A stretch of DNA of 64,000 nt, from NCBI GenBank assembly GCA_949126835.1, contig OX421503.1, positions 4,392,823-4,456,822 on the forward strand, given 5' to 3'. The notes beneath the pieces are model-generated. The model was not told the DNA's origin. It made no database searches and saw only the letters and a program-made list of their open reading frames with translations. Source of the DNA: Anisus vortex. Its lineage: Eukaryota > Mollusca > Gastropoda > Planorbidae. The translations under genes and the position numbers were made by a program. Below, one piece after another: positions 23,060-34,632 of this stretch; the stretch's first letter is position 1, and each line of letters opens with the position of its first letter.

Positions 23060-23263
23060 TTAAAACTCGTAGCAGGTGCCATACTTGGCACACCAAGGGA
23101 TTTTGAATGGCACGCGGAATATGTTAAAAACGACAAATCAGGTTTTTGTTTTTCTACAAGAAATTGAGTGCTTGAGCAGGATAAATATTAGATTCTTGGC
23201 ACGCGGAATGAATTAAAAATTCTACGTTGGCATCAAATGGTTGCCGACCCATGGCCTAGTGTA
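23060..23263. mobile_element. hAT MITE M1, inverted copy
   Basis: It contains gtgccatacttggcacacc, gaatggcacgcggaa, cttggcacgcggaatg and a right end atggttgccgacccatgg. This is the reverse orientation of the 51705-51911 copy. Confidence 0.6.
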
Positions 23264-23379
23264 CCACGAAGATAATTAACTATATTTAGAAACTGAGAAA
23301 AAAAGAGAGTATTACAAAACACAGCAGACCTTTATATTTGGCTAGTGGCTGTGCGCCTTACATACTAATACAATCATAT

Positions 23380-23478
23380 GTCGCTACAATTCACACCGAG
23401 AGAGCACTAAGCATGCCACGTTTAATAGCATGGATAGAAGCGATATAAAAATGACCATTATTATTATTAATCATTACT
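23380..23478 (+). mobile_element. LINE family A, 3' end
   Basis: It contains gagagcactaagcatgcca, aatagcatggatagaagcg and ataaaaatgaccattatta, with a short (ATT)n tail. Confidence 0.65.
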
Positions 23479-23606
23479 TCTTAATACAGTTGCAGTATTA
23501 TGGTATTAACTTCAAGATGTAATTAACGATATAAAGTTATTTTAAGTTAAATAGTAGAACATAAACTTACCAGGTAAAACCGTTTATATATGTTGTTTAA
23601 GCTCAT

Positions 23607-23687
23607 TTAACCCTTACAGTCCCGGGCGCGTATATAGCGGAACTGAAGGCAGCGAAGATAGAAGTAGGTCGGTACGGGAAGGGTTAA
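23607..23687. mobile_element. TTAA-flanked mini-MITE M4, copy 1 (73 bp)
   Basis: TTAA at both sides (23607-23610, 23684-23687) encloses 73 bp starting cccttacagtccc and ending gggaaggg. The ends are imperfect inverted repeats. TTAA duplications plus CCCTT ends are typical of piggyBac-type elements. The reverse complement differs from copy 2 at only 2 positions. Confidence 0.8.
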
Positions 23688-23689
23688 TA

Positions 23690-24748
23690 ATATAAAAAAA
23701 CACTCACATAATTCGATATAGAATTAATATTAAGTAGGCTTAATTACAGAAGTTAAATAGTATGATAGTGTTCGTGAATGTCTATTTTGATAAGTATATA
23801 TCTCTGTGCTTACGTCTAAAAATTCTTTTATTTTGTAGGAAAATTGCTGAAAAAGATATGAATTTATGTAATCGAGTCAAATTTCCATTTGTTAGGATCA
23901 ATAAAGTAATGTTATCTTATATTATAAGTTTGTCCTTGCATGCTCTTCACTAATAGTTGAATAATTTGAACTCATTGGATCGCTGAAGCTTCACACAAGC
24001 TTCTGAGTATATAGGTCGTAGGCGACTTTTTTTGTGGGCTAAAAATAGCTTTCACATGAAAAAAAGAATTCAGTTCACAAGTGTAAGTTGAACCGAAAGC
24101 TGAAATTTAAGTAAATCCAGCTTTGTTCAAGCAGATGAATGCTTATGGGCGTGTTGCCGAGATGTTGAGAATTGCTGATGACATTTTTAGTCGGCAGTCT
24201 TCTAGATTAATCTTCAAATTGACTATTAAATAGGTCTATTCGCTTTGGCGCTTTGGTATTGTTTACTTTGTGGGTGGCAAAGGGCCACAGTCTTCGAAAG
24301 GCTAAAGTACAAGGATTTAAAAGGTTTCCTTTCAAAAATATAATGTACTTAAGGACTGTTTAATTACTAAATAGTTTTCCCATTTCGTCTCATTCCGTAG
24401 ACAGAAAAAAATATTCAATTGACCTTTTCGTCCCTTTTGATAATATTAAATCTAAAAGTTAACAGCATTAACATATTATAGGCCCTAATACTTATTTACA
24501 GAGTAAAAGTTTGACATTTGACTTAGTGTACTTTAAAAGCCATTTTTTTCTCAACTACTCTACTGTTAAAACTAATGAAGGTTTGAAACTGTCGGTAGAC
24601 GCCGAAGGCTATTGAATTCATTGTGCTTGACGAGATATCTTTTTGGCGCGATTCAGATGACCGGAAGGAGGGGACAAAATGGCGTGATGACGTCAAGGTG
24701 CATAGGGAATAAACTCTGTTGTTTTGTATGACATTTTAAATAAGTCAT

Positions 24749-24750
<2 letters not shown>
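23690..24750. other. No recognised gene
   Basis: A gatgacgtcaagg CRE-like word near 24685 and a moderately GC-richer stretch (24640-24720) are the only notable parts. Confidence 0.4.

Positions 24751-24757
<7 letters not shown>

Positions 24758-24796
<39 letters not shown>
24758..24796. repeat. (CT)n microsatellite
   Basis: About 19 uninterrupted CT units. Confidence 0.95.
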
Positions 24797-24799
<3 letters not shown>

Positions 24800-24935
24800 T
24801 TCTTTCTATAGTAGGCCTACAAGTTAGCCAAAGAAAGTTTCGATTCGCAGACTTATTTAAGGTAAAGATAGTTTGTGAGGCGAATTTTACTAGGTAGAGT
24901 GACCGGAAGATAGAGCGAAGTCAGTCACTGCGTTA

Positions 24936-25822
24936 AGTCGATGTGTCCAGTCGATGTGTCCAGTCGATGTGACCAGTCGATGTGTCCAGTCGATGTGACC
25001 AGTCGATGCGTCCAGTCGATGTGACCAGTCGATGCGTCCAGTCGATGTGTCCAGTCGATGCGTCCAGTCGATGCGTCCAGTCGATGCGTCCAGTCGATGC
25101 GTCCAGTCGATGCGTCCAGTCGATGTGTCCAGTCGATGTGACCAGTCGATGCGTCCAGTCGATGCGTCCAGTCGATGCGTCCAGTCGATGCGTCCAGTCG
25201 ATGTGTCCAGTCGATGTGTCCAGTCGATGCGTCCAGTCGATGCGTCCAGTCGATGTGTCCAGTCGATGTGACCAGTCGATGCGTCCAGTCGATGCGTCCA
25301 GTCGATGCGTCCAGTCGATGCGTCCAGTCGATGTGACCAGTCGATGCGTCCAGTCGATGCGTCCAGTCGATGCGTCCAGTCGATGCGTCCAGTCGATGCG
25401 TCCAGTCGATGCGTCCAGTCGATGCGTCCAGTCGATGCGTCCAGTCGATGCGTCCAGTCGATGCGTCCAGTCGATGCGTCCAGTCGATGCGTCCAGTCGA
25501 TGCGTCCAGTCGATGCGTCCAGTCGATGCGTCCAGTCGATGCGTCCAGTCGATGCGTCCAGTCGATGCGTCCAGTCGATGCGTCCAGTCGATGCGTCCAG
25601 TCGATGCGTCCAGTCGATGCGTCAAGTCGATGCGTCCAGTCGATGCGTCCAGTCGATGCGTCCAGTCGATGCGTCCAGTCGATGCGTCCAGTCGATGCGT
25701 CCAGTCGATGCGTCCAGTCGATGCGTCCAGTCGATGCGTCCAGTCGATGCGTCCAGTCGATGCGTCCAGTCGATGCGTCCAGTCGCTGGGTCCAGTCGCT
25801 GGGTCCAGTCGCTGGGTCCATC
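24936..25822. repeat. 13-bp minisatellite, about 68 copies
   Basis: Unit cagtcgatgcgtc in near-perfect register. Variants with gtgtc or gtgac in place of gcgtc are concentrated in the first 400 bp; the right-hand 450 bp is almost homogeneous. The last copies become cagtcgctgggtc. Since 13 is not a multiple of three and the unit has no stop in any phase, long ORFs arise on both strands; none is a gene. Confidence 0.97.
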
Positions 25823-26296
25823 CACTTGTGATGCTTTAAACATATCTATATATGTATATATATAAAGTAGGTCGGTAGGCTATTAAATATATATATATAT
25901 AGATAGATAGGTGGGTAGTTATTTAGGCAGGTAGGTTGGTTTGTAGGTATACAATAAACTTGGTAGTTGGTTATATATATAGATAGATAGGTAGGTATGT
26001 ATACTTCTATTTAATACATATATTATATTTAAATGACTGATAGTCAATACTGCAGGTAGAAAAGATAACAATTGTATAAAACGTATTAAGACTTTAATAT
26101 CTCATGGTTTAAATTTAACACCTCCAAAACAGAGTTACAAAGTTAACTCCCTTTCTTAAACCCTCAACCTAGGGCTATATTTCTTAGCTTTTTATCTACA
26201 TTACAACATCCTAATAACTAGGTATTGTTTAGACATGGTTTTTTAAGATAAGTTTTACTATTTAAAAAAAAGTATTTGCATACTTTATTACTGGGT

Positions 26297-26888
26297 CTTA
26301 TCTTATCTTATATATTACAGACGCTCCTTCTATAGAGAAGATTAATGCGTCCTACGCTCATCCGTAGTGCGAGTCTAGTCTTGCATTTTTATTAATGTTT
26401 TAAATGATAAGTTACTGGTTTTCCTGGTTTGTTCAGGCAACCCATTCCATGCCCGAATGTCACTCGGGAAGAAAGAGTTTTTATATGCATTTATTCTCGC
26501 ATAGGGATAAGGAAAGTGTTTTTGTCTTTATGTTTATCTGAGCTTTGCAACAGGTTGTTTTTGGGTTGTATTTCTAAATTAGAGTTTAATGCCGTATGCA
26601 TTATTACTACTTTACTCTTTGCCCTTCTGTCCTCTAGTGTTTCTAGGTTTAGTGATTTGACTAATGGTGTTACTCTTGTTAATTGGGAATGTTCGCTAGT
26701 TATGAACCTTGCAGCTCTTTTTTGAATTTGTTTGAATTTTTTTATGTTTTCTTTAGTTGATGGGTCCCATACAGATCCTGCATATTCTAGTATAGGCCTA
26801 ACTAATGTGCGATAGCATTTTAGTTTTATATTATAAGGTTCGGTTAATATTTTTTTCATGGTTTTTAAAACTTGTAGGTTTATCATGC
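26297..26888 (-). pseudogene. LINE family C, 5'-truncated copy with the best-preserved coding tail
   Basis: An open frame (26886-26491, 131 codons) reads LKCYRTLVRPILEYAGSVWD, then KKFKQIQKRAARFITSEHS, VTPLVKSLNLETLEDRRAKS and VIMHTALNSNLEIQ. This is the post-RT region of CR1/Jockey-group non-LTR elements (L-V-R-P-x-L-E-Y-A, then Q-x-R-A-A-R-F, then L-E-x-R-R). After a frameshift the minus strand continues with the codons for A-W-N-x-L-P-E-Q. It ends in cgtctgtaatatataagat and a (TAAGA) tail at 26297-26311. Only the C-terminal part of the polyprotein remains. Confidence 0.85.
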
Positions 26889-27610
26889 ATTGTTAATTAA
26901 ATATTGAATTAAATGTTGTAGTTTTTTAATATAATTTTAATGAAAAGTCAGTGTTAGAAAAAAAGCAATCAATATAAATGTAAGGGCTATCAAATGATTG
27001 TGTCGCTATGAAATCAAGTAGGAGACTACTAACTAAAATAGTCTATACAATCGTTTACTACTCTATACGAACATCAAAGAGTACTGTTTAGTCCATACAT
27101 CTGTCTACAGCTTAATAATCTAAAATTATATTAAGTTTCCTTATTCGCCAAGAACAAAAGATCTAATATTAAAGTGTTTACCAAAACTAACTGACCTACT
27201 TTTGGTATTCTACAAAACTCGCCTGTCCTAGTTTTACTGGGTCACACAGACACAGTGACCTAATTAATTGTTTAACAGGACATCAAGCCTTACCCTGAAC
27301 TCTTACCGCATCATTAGTCTATCTTTCTTATTTTTCATTGGGAGCAGCACTAATTAAATAAAGAAAAACAAAGAAATATTTTCGTATTCCAATGAAACAG
27401 ATGTAATACCTATTTCACTAAAAGTAAAAAAAAGTCAATATCAATGTATTAAAAAGTCGAATCGAAGTCAAAATTTGAATGGATACAGAGTACTCCTATC
27501 TGTTAATGCCATTAAATATATACACTAAAGACACATTTAATCATGATATATCAATTCATGACAAATGTATATCAGAAGTATATAGAACTATCTGCGTTTA
27601 CTTTTATTAT

Positions 27611-28195
27611 GTCAAATAGAAGTATAGAGAACTATATTGGTTGACTTTAGTTCTGTCAACTAAAAGTATAGAGAACTATATTGGTTGACTTTAGTTCTGT
27701 CAATTAGAAGTATAGAGAACTATATTGGTTGACTTTAGTTCTGTCAACTAAAAGTATAGAGAACTATATTGGTTGACTTTAGTTCTGTCAATTAGAAGTA
27801 TAGAGAACTATATTGGTTGACTTTAGTTCTGTCAATTGGAAGTATAGAGAACTATATTGGTTGACTGTAGTTCTGTCAACTAAAAGTATAGAGAACTATA
27901 TTGGTTGACTTTAGTTCTGTCAACTAAAAGTATAGAGAACTAAATTGGTTGACTTTAGTTCTGTCAACTAAAAGTATAGAGAACTAAATTGGTTGACTTT
28001 AGTTCTGTCAACAAGAAGTGTATAGAACTATATTGGTTGACTTAAGTTATGCCAACTAGAAGTATAGAGAACTATATTGGTTGACTTTTGTTCTGTCAAC
28101 TAGAAGTATAGAGAACTATACTGGTTGACTTTAGTTCTGTCAACTAAAAGTATAGAGAACTATATTGGTTGACTTTTGGTCTGTCAACCAGAAGA
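27611..28195. repeat. 44-bp minisatellite, about 13 copies, hairpin-forming unit
   Basis: Unit ctgtcaactaaaagtataga then gaactatattggttgacttt and agtt. Copies are exactly 44 bp apart. Each boundary holds ttggttgac...gtcaactaa around a 9-base loop, an inverted repeat able to pair over 9 positions with one G-T wobble. Confidence 0.95.
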
Positions 28196-28369
28196 GACCT
28201 CAACGCACATTGACAATAGCTTCCCAAGCCTGTATTTTGCTTGGAGTTCCTCGGTTACTTCTGCTACCGTAAATTCCTGATATTTATTAACTTGGAGACG
28301 CTTCCGGTTCTAACGTCTGAGACTATTGCCTTAAAATTGACTGTCATAAATTTGCTAGCTCTCACCCCC

Positions 28370-28745
28370 TCTCTCAACATTTTTTCTCTCCTTTTTCTTC
28401 CCCTCTTCTCTCTTGTTTCTCTCTCTCTCTATTACTTTCTCTAGTTGCTGTTCTCCATTCCTCCCCAACATGTTTGTAATATTTCTCTCTCTCTCTCTAT
28501 CTCTCTCTTTAACTCTATCCATCTCTCCATTTTTATTATTTTTTAGTTCTTTTTTGTCTTGATTTTTATCTGTTGTTTTTTTTTGTGTTTTTTTTTAAAT
28601 ATTTTTTTTCACATTACTTTGTCTAGCGACCATTATGTATTTTTGAAAAAATATATCTTATTTTTTTCCCTTTTTCTCTTTCCCTCTTATCTCCTACTCA
28701 TCATTTCTCTCTCTTCTTCGCCCCTCCCCCCCCCCCCCTCCCTCT
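28370..28745. repeat. Pyrimidine-rich tract
   Basis: CT-rich and T-rich sequence with (CT)n runs and a C run at 28724-28738. Its Phe/Leu/Ser-rich ORFs are not credible. Confidence 0.85.
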
Positions 28746-28886
28746 CTTTTCCTCAGTTGTTTTATTATTTATTTATTTATTGCATTAGTCTATTTTTTCG
28801 TGACCTTCATTCACTAGACGTTTCAGGAAAACCAGTATTGACAAGCCTGGCGAGCCAGTAGTAGTGTCAGCGAATACCACAGCCAA

Positions 28887-29024
28887 CCAATGAGCTTGTT
28901 TACTGTTGTGTCACGTGACGGGAAGATAGAGCACGTGGTGTTGTCACAAAGTTTTAAAGTTGGGATCCCATCTATATAAAAAGAAGATCCCAAACAGAAG
29001 ATCCCAAACAGAAGATCCCAAAAC
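28887..29024 (+). promoter_or_regulatory. Candidate RNA polymerase II promoter cluster
   Basis: In order on the plus strand: a CCAAT box (28887-28891), two CACGTG E-boxes (28912-28917, inside the palindrome gtcacgtgac; and 28932-28937), and a TATA box tatataaaa (28973-28981). A 14-bp direct repeat agaagatcccaaac, three copies, follows over the expected start-site region (28982-29024). Spacing fits a TATA promoter. No clear coding exon follows, so it could serve a non-coding transcript, a distant gene or an old LTR. Confidence 0.35.
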
Positions 29025-29724
29025 GAAGAGCTTGAAAAGATGCTGCATAGTACGAAAATATTTTTAAAATTATTTTTTTAAAATATCTACATATCGCGTA
29101 GTCTGTTGGACCTCTGCTAATAAAGTCATTTATACAAAATATTAAACATAACTTTCAAGTAATTATTTCATTATTAAGACTTAAATAATAAATGTGTGTG
29201 TAGTGAGGAAAAGATGGAGGTGGGGGTTTCTAAATAACTTAGAGATTTGTCAAGAAACGGACGTGGCGTCATTAATTGAAAACTCATGTGTGAAAGTTTC
29301 ATATTGTCGCGTGTTTCCAATCTAAATCCCATTGTGGTTTTGTTATTTGTTTTGTACAAATGGTTAAATAAAGGTTTTACTGTATCTTGCTTTCTATACT
29401 TTGTTCACCAGTATGGGGTTCATAAGATTGCTTGCCTTAGCAATTCTAGATCTAGTCAATTCTGAAACATTTACATAACTTTTTTTAAACACAATTGTCT
29501 TTTTAGTAATTTAAAAATTTGAAAAACTAATTCTGATACTATTTATTTCAAACATTAACTATTATTTCAATTTTAATTTTTTTGGCCTTTAAATCAAGAT
29601 ATCAGACATGCGTGATTAAAGAATATGTAACGATATAGATTTGTTACATTGAATGAAACGGTTACGAAGATATCTTGTTAGTTATGAACGCTGATATAAC
29701 TCTTGTGACAACCATTGTTCTGTT

Positions 29725-30110
29725 AGACTGTTAGAATGTGAGACCTGGACACTGCTAACAGCCACTGAAAACAAGTTGCAGGCATGAGAAAAATCCTGTC
29801 TAGGACAGAATATGCTCTTTTGCGAGCCCCCAAGAAACCATAATGGCAACAATCAAGCGGAGCAAACTGACATGGTTCAGTCATGTGTTGCGGCATAACA
29901 ACCTGCCAGAAACAATCCACCAATGCACTGTAGACGGTGGACGTCGGAGAGGTCGTCCACAGAAATGCTGGCTCGACATTGTAAAGAATTGGACAAATCT
30001 GCAAATGACTGATATGCAAGGTAGGCAATAATGGAGAAGGATAACTGATGAGGTGTCCATTCGCTTCCTCCAACGACCATAACGGTCAAGGGTGTGATGA
30101 TGATAATAGC
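29725..30110 (+). pseudogene. LINE family D, C-terminal fragment
   Basis: It encodes CETWTLLTATENKLQA, stop, then after a deletion ATIKRSKLTWFSHVLRHNNL, PETIHQCTVDGGRRRGRPQK and CWLDIVKNWTNLQM. The W-F-x-H-V-x-R-H and R-R-R-G-R-P-x-K-x-W motifs mark the C-terminus of many RTE-like and related animal LINEs. The 3' end is gatgatgataat-like. Dead. Confidence 0.85.
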
Positions 30111-32170
30111 TTATCCTTCAATGTACATTTTCACAGGCACACCTTTATAAAAAAAACATTCCTCTAGCAAATCTGTTTTTTTTTATATAAATTTGTTGGT
30201 GTTTTAATATTTAATTTAATTTTTTTGTTTGAATTTTTTTCTTAATTGTTAGGGCAACTGAATTTATTCTCTATGGCTACTCTAGAAAAAGCGAACTTTT
30301 CTATTTATTTGGTATTAAAACAAAGACAAAATATTTTTGTTTACTAGTCTTTGTTTACATTTGGTTAGATTACTGTGTTGTATTTCCAGGTTATACAGCT
30401 TTAGTTAACAAGAGATCAGGCGGAAGACTAGAAAGCCTGTTGACCTGTGAGATGGACATGTTCGTCGATTAGAAACAATCCCCAAAGCGATCAAAGGAAA
30501 GTGGGTCCCGTGACTAAAAACTATAAAACCAGAGGGTGAACGCTTAGGAGACGCAGTGGACGGAATTATACATGAGCCGTAGCGTTGAAAAAAATAATGT
30601 CGTAGTTACGCAGTTGAGCTTTACGCCTGGGCATAAAAGCGCACACACGCACACTCCGCGTATATATGCGACCACACGCAGAGCGTACACTCTTTTAATC
30701 GTTGTTATTGGTTTGTCTTCCTCTCTCGTGACCAACGTCACATGCTAATTTATTTCCGGTAAGTCCTTGTTGACCTCCCACGGAGAGAGAAAAACAAAAG
30801 ACAAAAGAGTTAGTTTCAATAGAATTGGCACTTTCGGAGCGAGGAGGAAATGAGGGTGAGAGAGGGAAAGGGTGTAGGAGGGGGTGGGGTGAAGAGTATG
30901 AGGGAATGAGGAGGAAGCGGAAAGAGTGAAATTTAAATGTCATTCTGTATACATGAGTGGCGGACCCGGAAATTTAAACTTTGTAGGAGATGTGACTTTT
31001 GCGCACTGTGGAGAAAATGGGTGATTCTAAAAAAAATAGTGTTCTCGTGAGCTACACATGTTTTCGCCAAAATGTTCTTTACAATCTACATGTATATAAC
31101 ACCATGCCACACAATCCCTATGTTCGCATTGGCCAGTGACCCCGATGATGATTGCTTTACTAGCCTACGACCACTAAATAGTCTGAAATAAAATACTTCT
31201 TACAATGGCCTAGCGGCAGTCCGTTCGTTTTGCATACCAAATGTCCATGGTTCTAATCCGGTTACGACTAGGAATCCTTCCCTTCTCTAGAGGGTGTCCT
31301 TGAGTCTACCCACCTCTGAAGTCGACCGGACTAGTTGGGGTAAAATAAAGGTGGCTGGGCATTGTACTGGCCACTATATCCCCTAGTATGGCGTGGCCAC
31401 AAAAACTGTTGAGCGCAACACTTCACTGTCCCTACGGTTCAATTAAGAACGAGGTAAAGATCCGATGATTGAATTGAATGAACACAATCTATGATTGTCG
31501 GACATTAAACGCCATTGAAACATTAAAAAAAAGAATTTATGCTTATCTTTTATTTTTTCAAATGTTAATTATGATGAAAAAAGTTGAATTTCAAATCTAA
31601 CCTTTTTTACACCAGTCAAATATCCGAATAAAGGTTTGTTTGTTTTTCAATCACCTGGACCGCGAAACAAACATAATATACTGTGTTTGGTCTATACAGC
31701 TTTCTTGTGACCAGGCACCATTATCCTTATGTCCACCCCTCACCCCCCCCTTCCTAGCTCTTCACTCCCCATCATCCCGTGTGGGCTATTCGCGCCAGAC
31801 GCCTTTTAAGTGGAACCATCAAGCAGGCGTGTGTTTGTTATACGCCTGTCCCCCACCCCATCCCCAAGGAGCATTACGCCATCTGGACTACTGCTAAGAG
31901 CGGTTTTACTAGCGGACATCTTCAAATTTTAGTTCTTATCTCACCCTGTTTTCTTTTTTTAAGATGACGTATTCTTTGAAAATGAAAAGTTTTTTTAAAG
32001 AAGTTTTTGTGTGTATGTGTTTAGAGTTACCTCCCCTGCTTTCGCCTCTTACTCCCAGCTCCAATTTCCGGTTAGCTTCCGGTTGAATTGTGCGCATGCT
32101 GACACGTGAGTTTTTATTTTTCTATTTATTTACACATTTTGTCATTTGTTCCGAATAGCACATTTGAAGG
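30111..32170. other. No recognised gene apart from the SINE at 31206-31455
   Basis: It contains a TATA-like ctataaaacc at 30522-30531 in a balanced-composition stretch and a GA-rich patch at 30830-30925. No credible exon. Confidence 0.4.
31206..31455 (+). mobile_element. SINE S1, diverged full-length copy
   Basis: Head atggcctagcggcagtccg with an A-box-like core and a damaged B box (ggttctaatcc), then ggtgtccttgagtctaccc, tagttggggtaaaataaagg, ggctgggcattgtactggcc and cactgtccctacggttcaat. The tail is decayed. Confidence 0.8.
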
Positions 32171-32174
32171 GAAG

Positions 32175-32580
32175 CACGGTAAAGTGGGGCTTGCACAGGC
32201 AAAGCACAATGCAGTTGTGTAGCACAGTAGGTGTATTAAGCACACTGGGTGTGTATCATAGTGGATATGTTAAGCAAATTGGGTGTGTAGCACCGTGTGT
32301 CTATTAAGCACACTGAAGCACATTGGACGTATTAAGCACATTGGTTGTGTAGCACATTGGATGTATTTGAGCTACTGGGTGTGTAAAACAGTTTGTAGCA
32401 CAGTTGATGTATTAAGCACATTGGGTTTGTAGCACAGTGGGTGTTTTAACATATTGGTTGAGTAGCACGGTGTCTGTATTTAGCACAATGGGTGTGCAGC
32501 ACAGTGGCTGTACTAAGCACACAGGGTATGTTGCACAGTGTGTCTATTAAGCACACTGAATGTGTAGCACAACGGGTAGA
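32175..32580. repeat. Degenerate ~30-35-bp repeat (agcacagtgggtgtattaag)
   Basis: About a dozen imperfect copies with variable spacing of agcacagtgg, gtgtattaagcacattggg and related words. Confidence 0.8.
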
Positions 32581-33427
32581 AAGATAGATAGACAGGCAGA
32601 CACAAATACCAACTGATAGGCATACAGATAAATATCAGAGCGCTCCGATAGGAATATAGACAGACAGACTGTCAGACAGCCAGATAAGCAGACCCGAGAC
32701 AGAAATATACATGTATAGACCGATATATCATAGATAGCCAGACAGATATGGTATGATGGCATATAGATATATATTAATTATCATTCACATCTCAAACTAC
32801 TTACTCTGAAACGTAATTTTTTTCCTCCTTAAAATTTACAATTCATTCATGTCTAAAATATCCACAAGCATAATTAGAATCCATTCATTACAGTAAGTGA
32901 ATTGCTTTAGTGTCATACATGTAATAAATTCACCAGTCCTTATAGTTTCAACATAATTGTTCGAATCAATTCAATGTTTTCGTTTTATTCTATAAATTCT
33001 ATAAACACGCATTTAGCAAGTAGTTAATAAAAATATCACCTTTTTATTTCCTTTAAAAGAAATCGTTTACTCAAGCTGGCTACTGTAGAAGATTGCTTGC
33101 ACGAAAATATTTCTTAGGTGTGAAATGTAATTATATATGCGACAGTCAAATTGTTCAAAGCGGTGCAGGGCTTTTGTATAATAGTTTTAAATATGATATA
33201 AAAAAAATTAAATAAAACATAGAATAAAAATTATAAGTTATTTCGTTATATCCTTCTGTTACTAAGCTTATTGTGATTGATTAAATATGTTTTTTTAATG
33301 TACATTGTATTTGTGTTTTGAATGTATATTATTTTAGCGTTTTCATTATCTTTCTTGAAGAGCTGCAACATCCCTTTTTCTTTCTTTCTAGTTTTGAATT
33401 GTGTGTCGTTATCGAATCATGTTATCT

Positions 33428-33648
33428 TATAGGTTTGGCTACTGGCGCTCCTCCTATACACAAGTTTATTGCGTCCTACGCTAATCTGAGGTTTGAGTCT
33501 AGTCTTGCATTATGATTAGTGTTTTAGATAACGTTTAAGTTACTGGTTTTCCTTGTCTGTTTAGGCAACCCATTCCATGCTCGGATGCCACTCGGGAAGA
33601 AAGAGTAAATGGGGTTTTTCCTTGCACATGGGATAAATGAAAGAAATA
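33428..33648 (-). mobile_element. LINE family C, 3' end
   Basis: It has the inverted ccgagtggcatccgagcat, tggaatgggttgcctaaac and gtaggacgcaataaacttg blocks. The terminal (TAAGA) tail is missing or replaced. Confidence 0.75.
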
Positions 33649-34446
33649 ATTACAATGACCGATTAAAAAAAACTAAATTATAGCTTTAATGACAGATTTA
33701 ATTAACATTTGTTATATATGATAGCGATCGTCTGCTTGGAATCTTGTGCAACATAAAGTGAATATTATAATTTTTTTTTGTCGGAGGTAAAACTTTTTTG
33801 TTATATAAAAAAAAAAAGAGAAAAAAAAAAAAACTTGGACAAAAAGACCAGGTCTAAGTTAATTGACTCATTAACGCATTGCTGACTATCAATTATATTG
33901 GCAACTGGTTAGATTTCTTATAACCAGGGAATAGGGTCGTATGCATAACTTAGCGCAAGCTTTTAAATATGTATCTTAGTAATTGCTTCTTGATTGGCAG
34001 GGACCACAAGCACACGCTCATTACTCTGGGCCCTAATTGGATTGGGCTCTTGTGGGTGGGTGGGGGGGGGGGGGGGAGCTCAGACACTGTGCTTTCACAA
34101 AGTTTGGCCGAGTAAAGGTGGGGCATGATGGAGAAGGGCGCTGGGGCTCCTTTATTAGTACGCATCTTTAAGGGTACCCAAAACGCCAGACAGACGCCCG
34201 TAGTTTCAAAAGGTCTGGAGTCTACTTGGTAGACGGCTGTTAATTTGATGGAGTAGGTATATTCTTGGAGTGACCTAATGGTCTTGGCTTAGTTTTATTT
34301 TGGTGGGCGTATTTCCTACTACCGTATTCTACCTACAACTTTTTTTTTTATAGCCATTGTGAGTGTGTGTCAAAGTGTCATGCGGTACATTTGGTTGAAA
34401 AAAAAAACTAGAAGAAATGTCATTGGAATATAACATCAACTACCTA

Positions 34447-34632
34447 TGGAGGCACGGTAGCAGATTTGGCAGCGCGTTCTAATCCTGGTGAAGACTACTA
34501 GGCTACCCAGCTCTGATGGGTACCTGACATAAGTTGGTTTAAAGTATGCCGTGGCCCTTGAAATTCGTGAACGCTGCTTCATCGGCCCTGTGATCATTTT
34601 GGTCCGACGGGCACTGTTCTTTTTTTTACCAA
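34447..34632 (+). mobile_element. SINE S1, shortened copy
   Basis: Head gaggcacggtagcagatttgg, then cgttctaatcctggtgaag, ctacccagctctgatgggta and gaacgctgcttcatcggccc, and tail ggtccgacgggcac. It has internal deletions in the head and the middle. Confidence 0.85.

Noticed and set aside
24936..25822. CRISPR-like regular repeats (also at 10449, 27611 and 47441)
   Set aside because: The units are contiguous tandem repeats without unique spacers, and the DNA is animal.
24925..25843. Long ORFs on both strands with 13-residue repeats
   Set aside because: They follow from a stop-free 13-bp unit, every phase is equally open, and there is no codon bias, promoter or splice signal.
30515..30560. TATA-like ctataaaacc as a promoter
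   Set aside because: A single motif without upstream elements or a downstream exon; kept only as a note.
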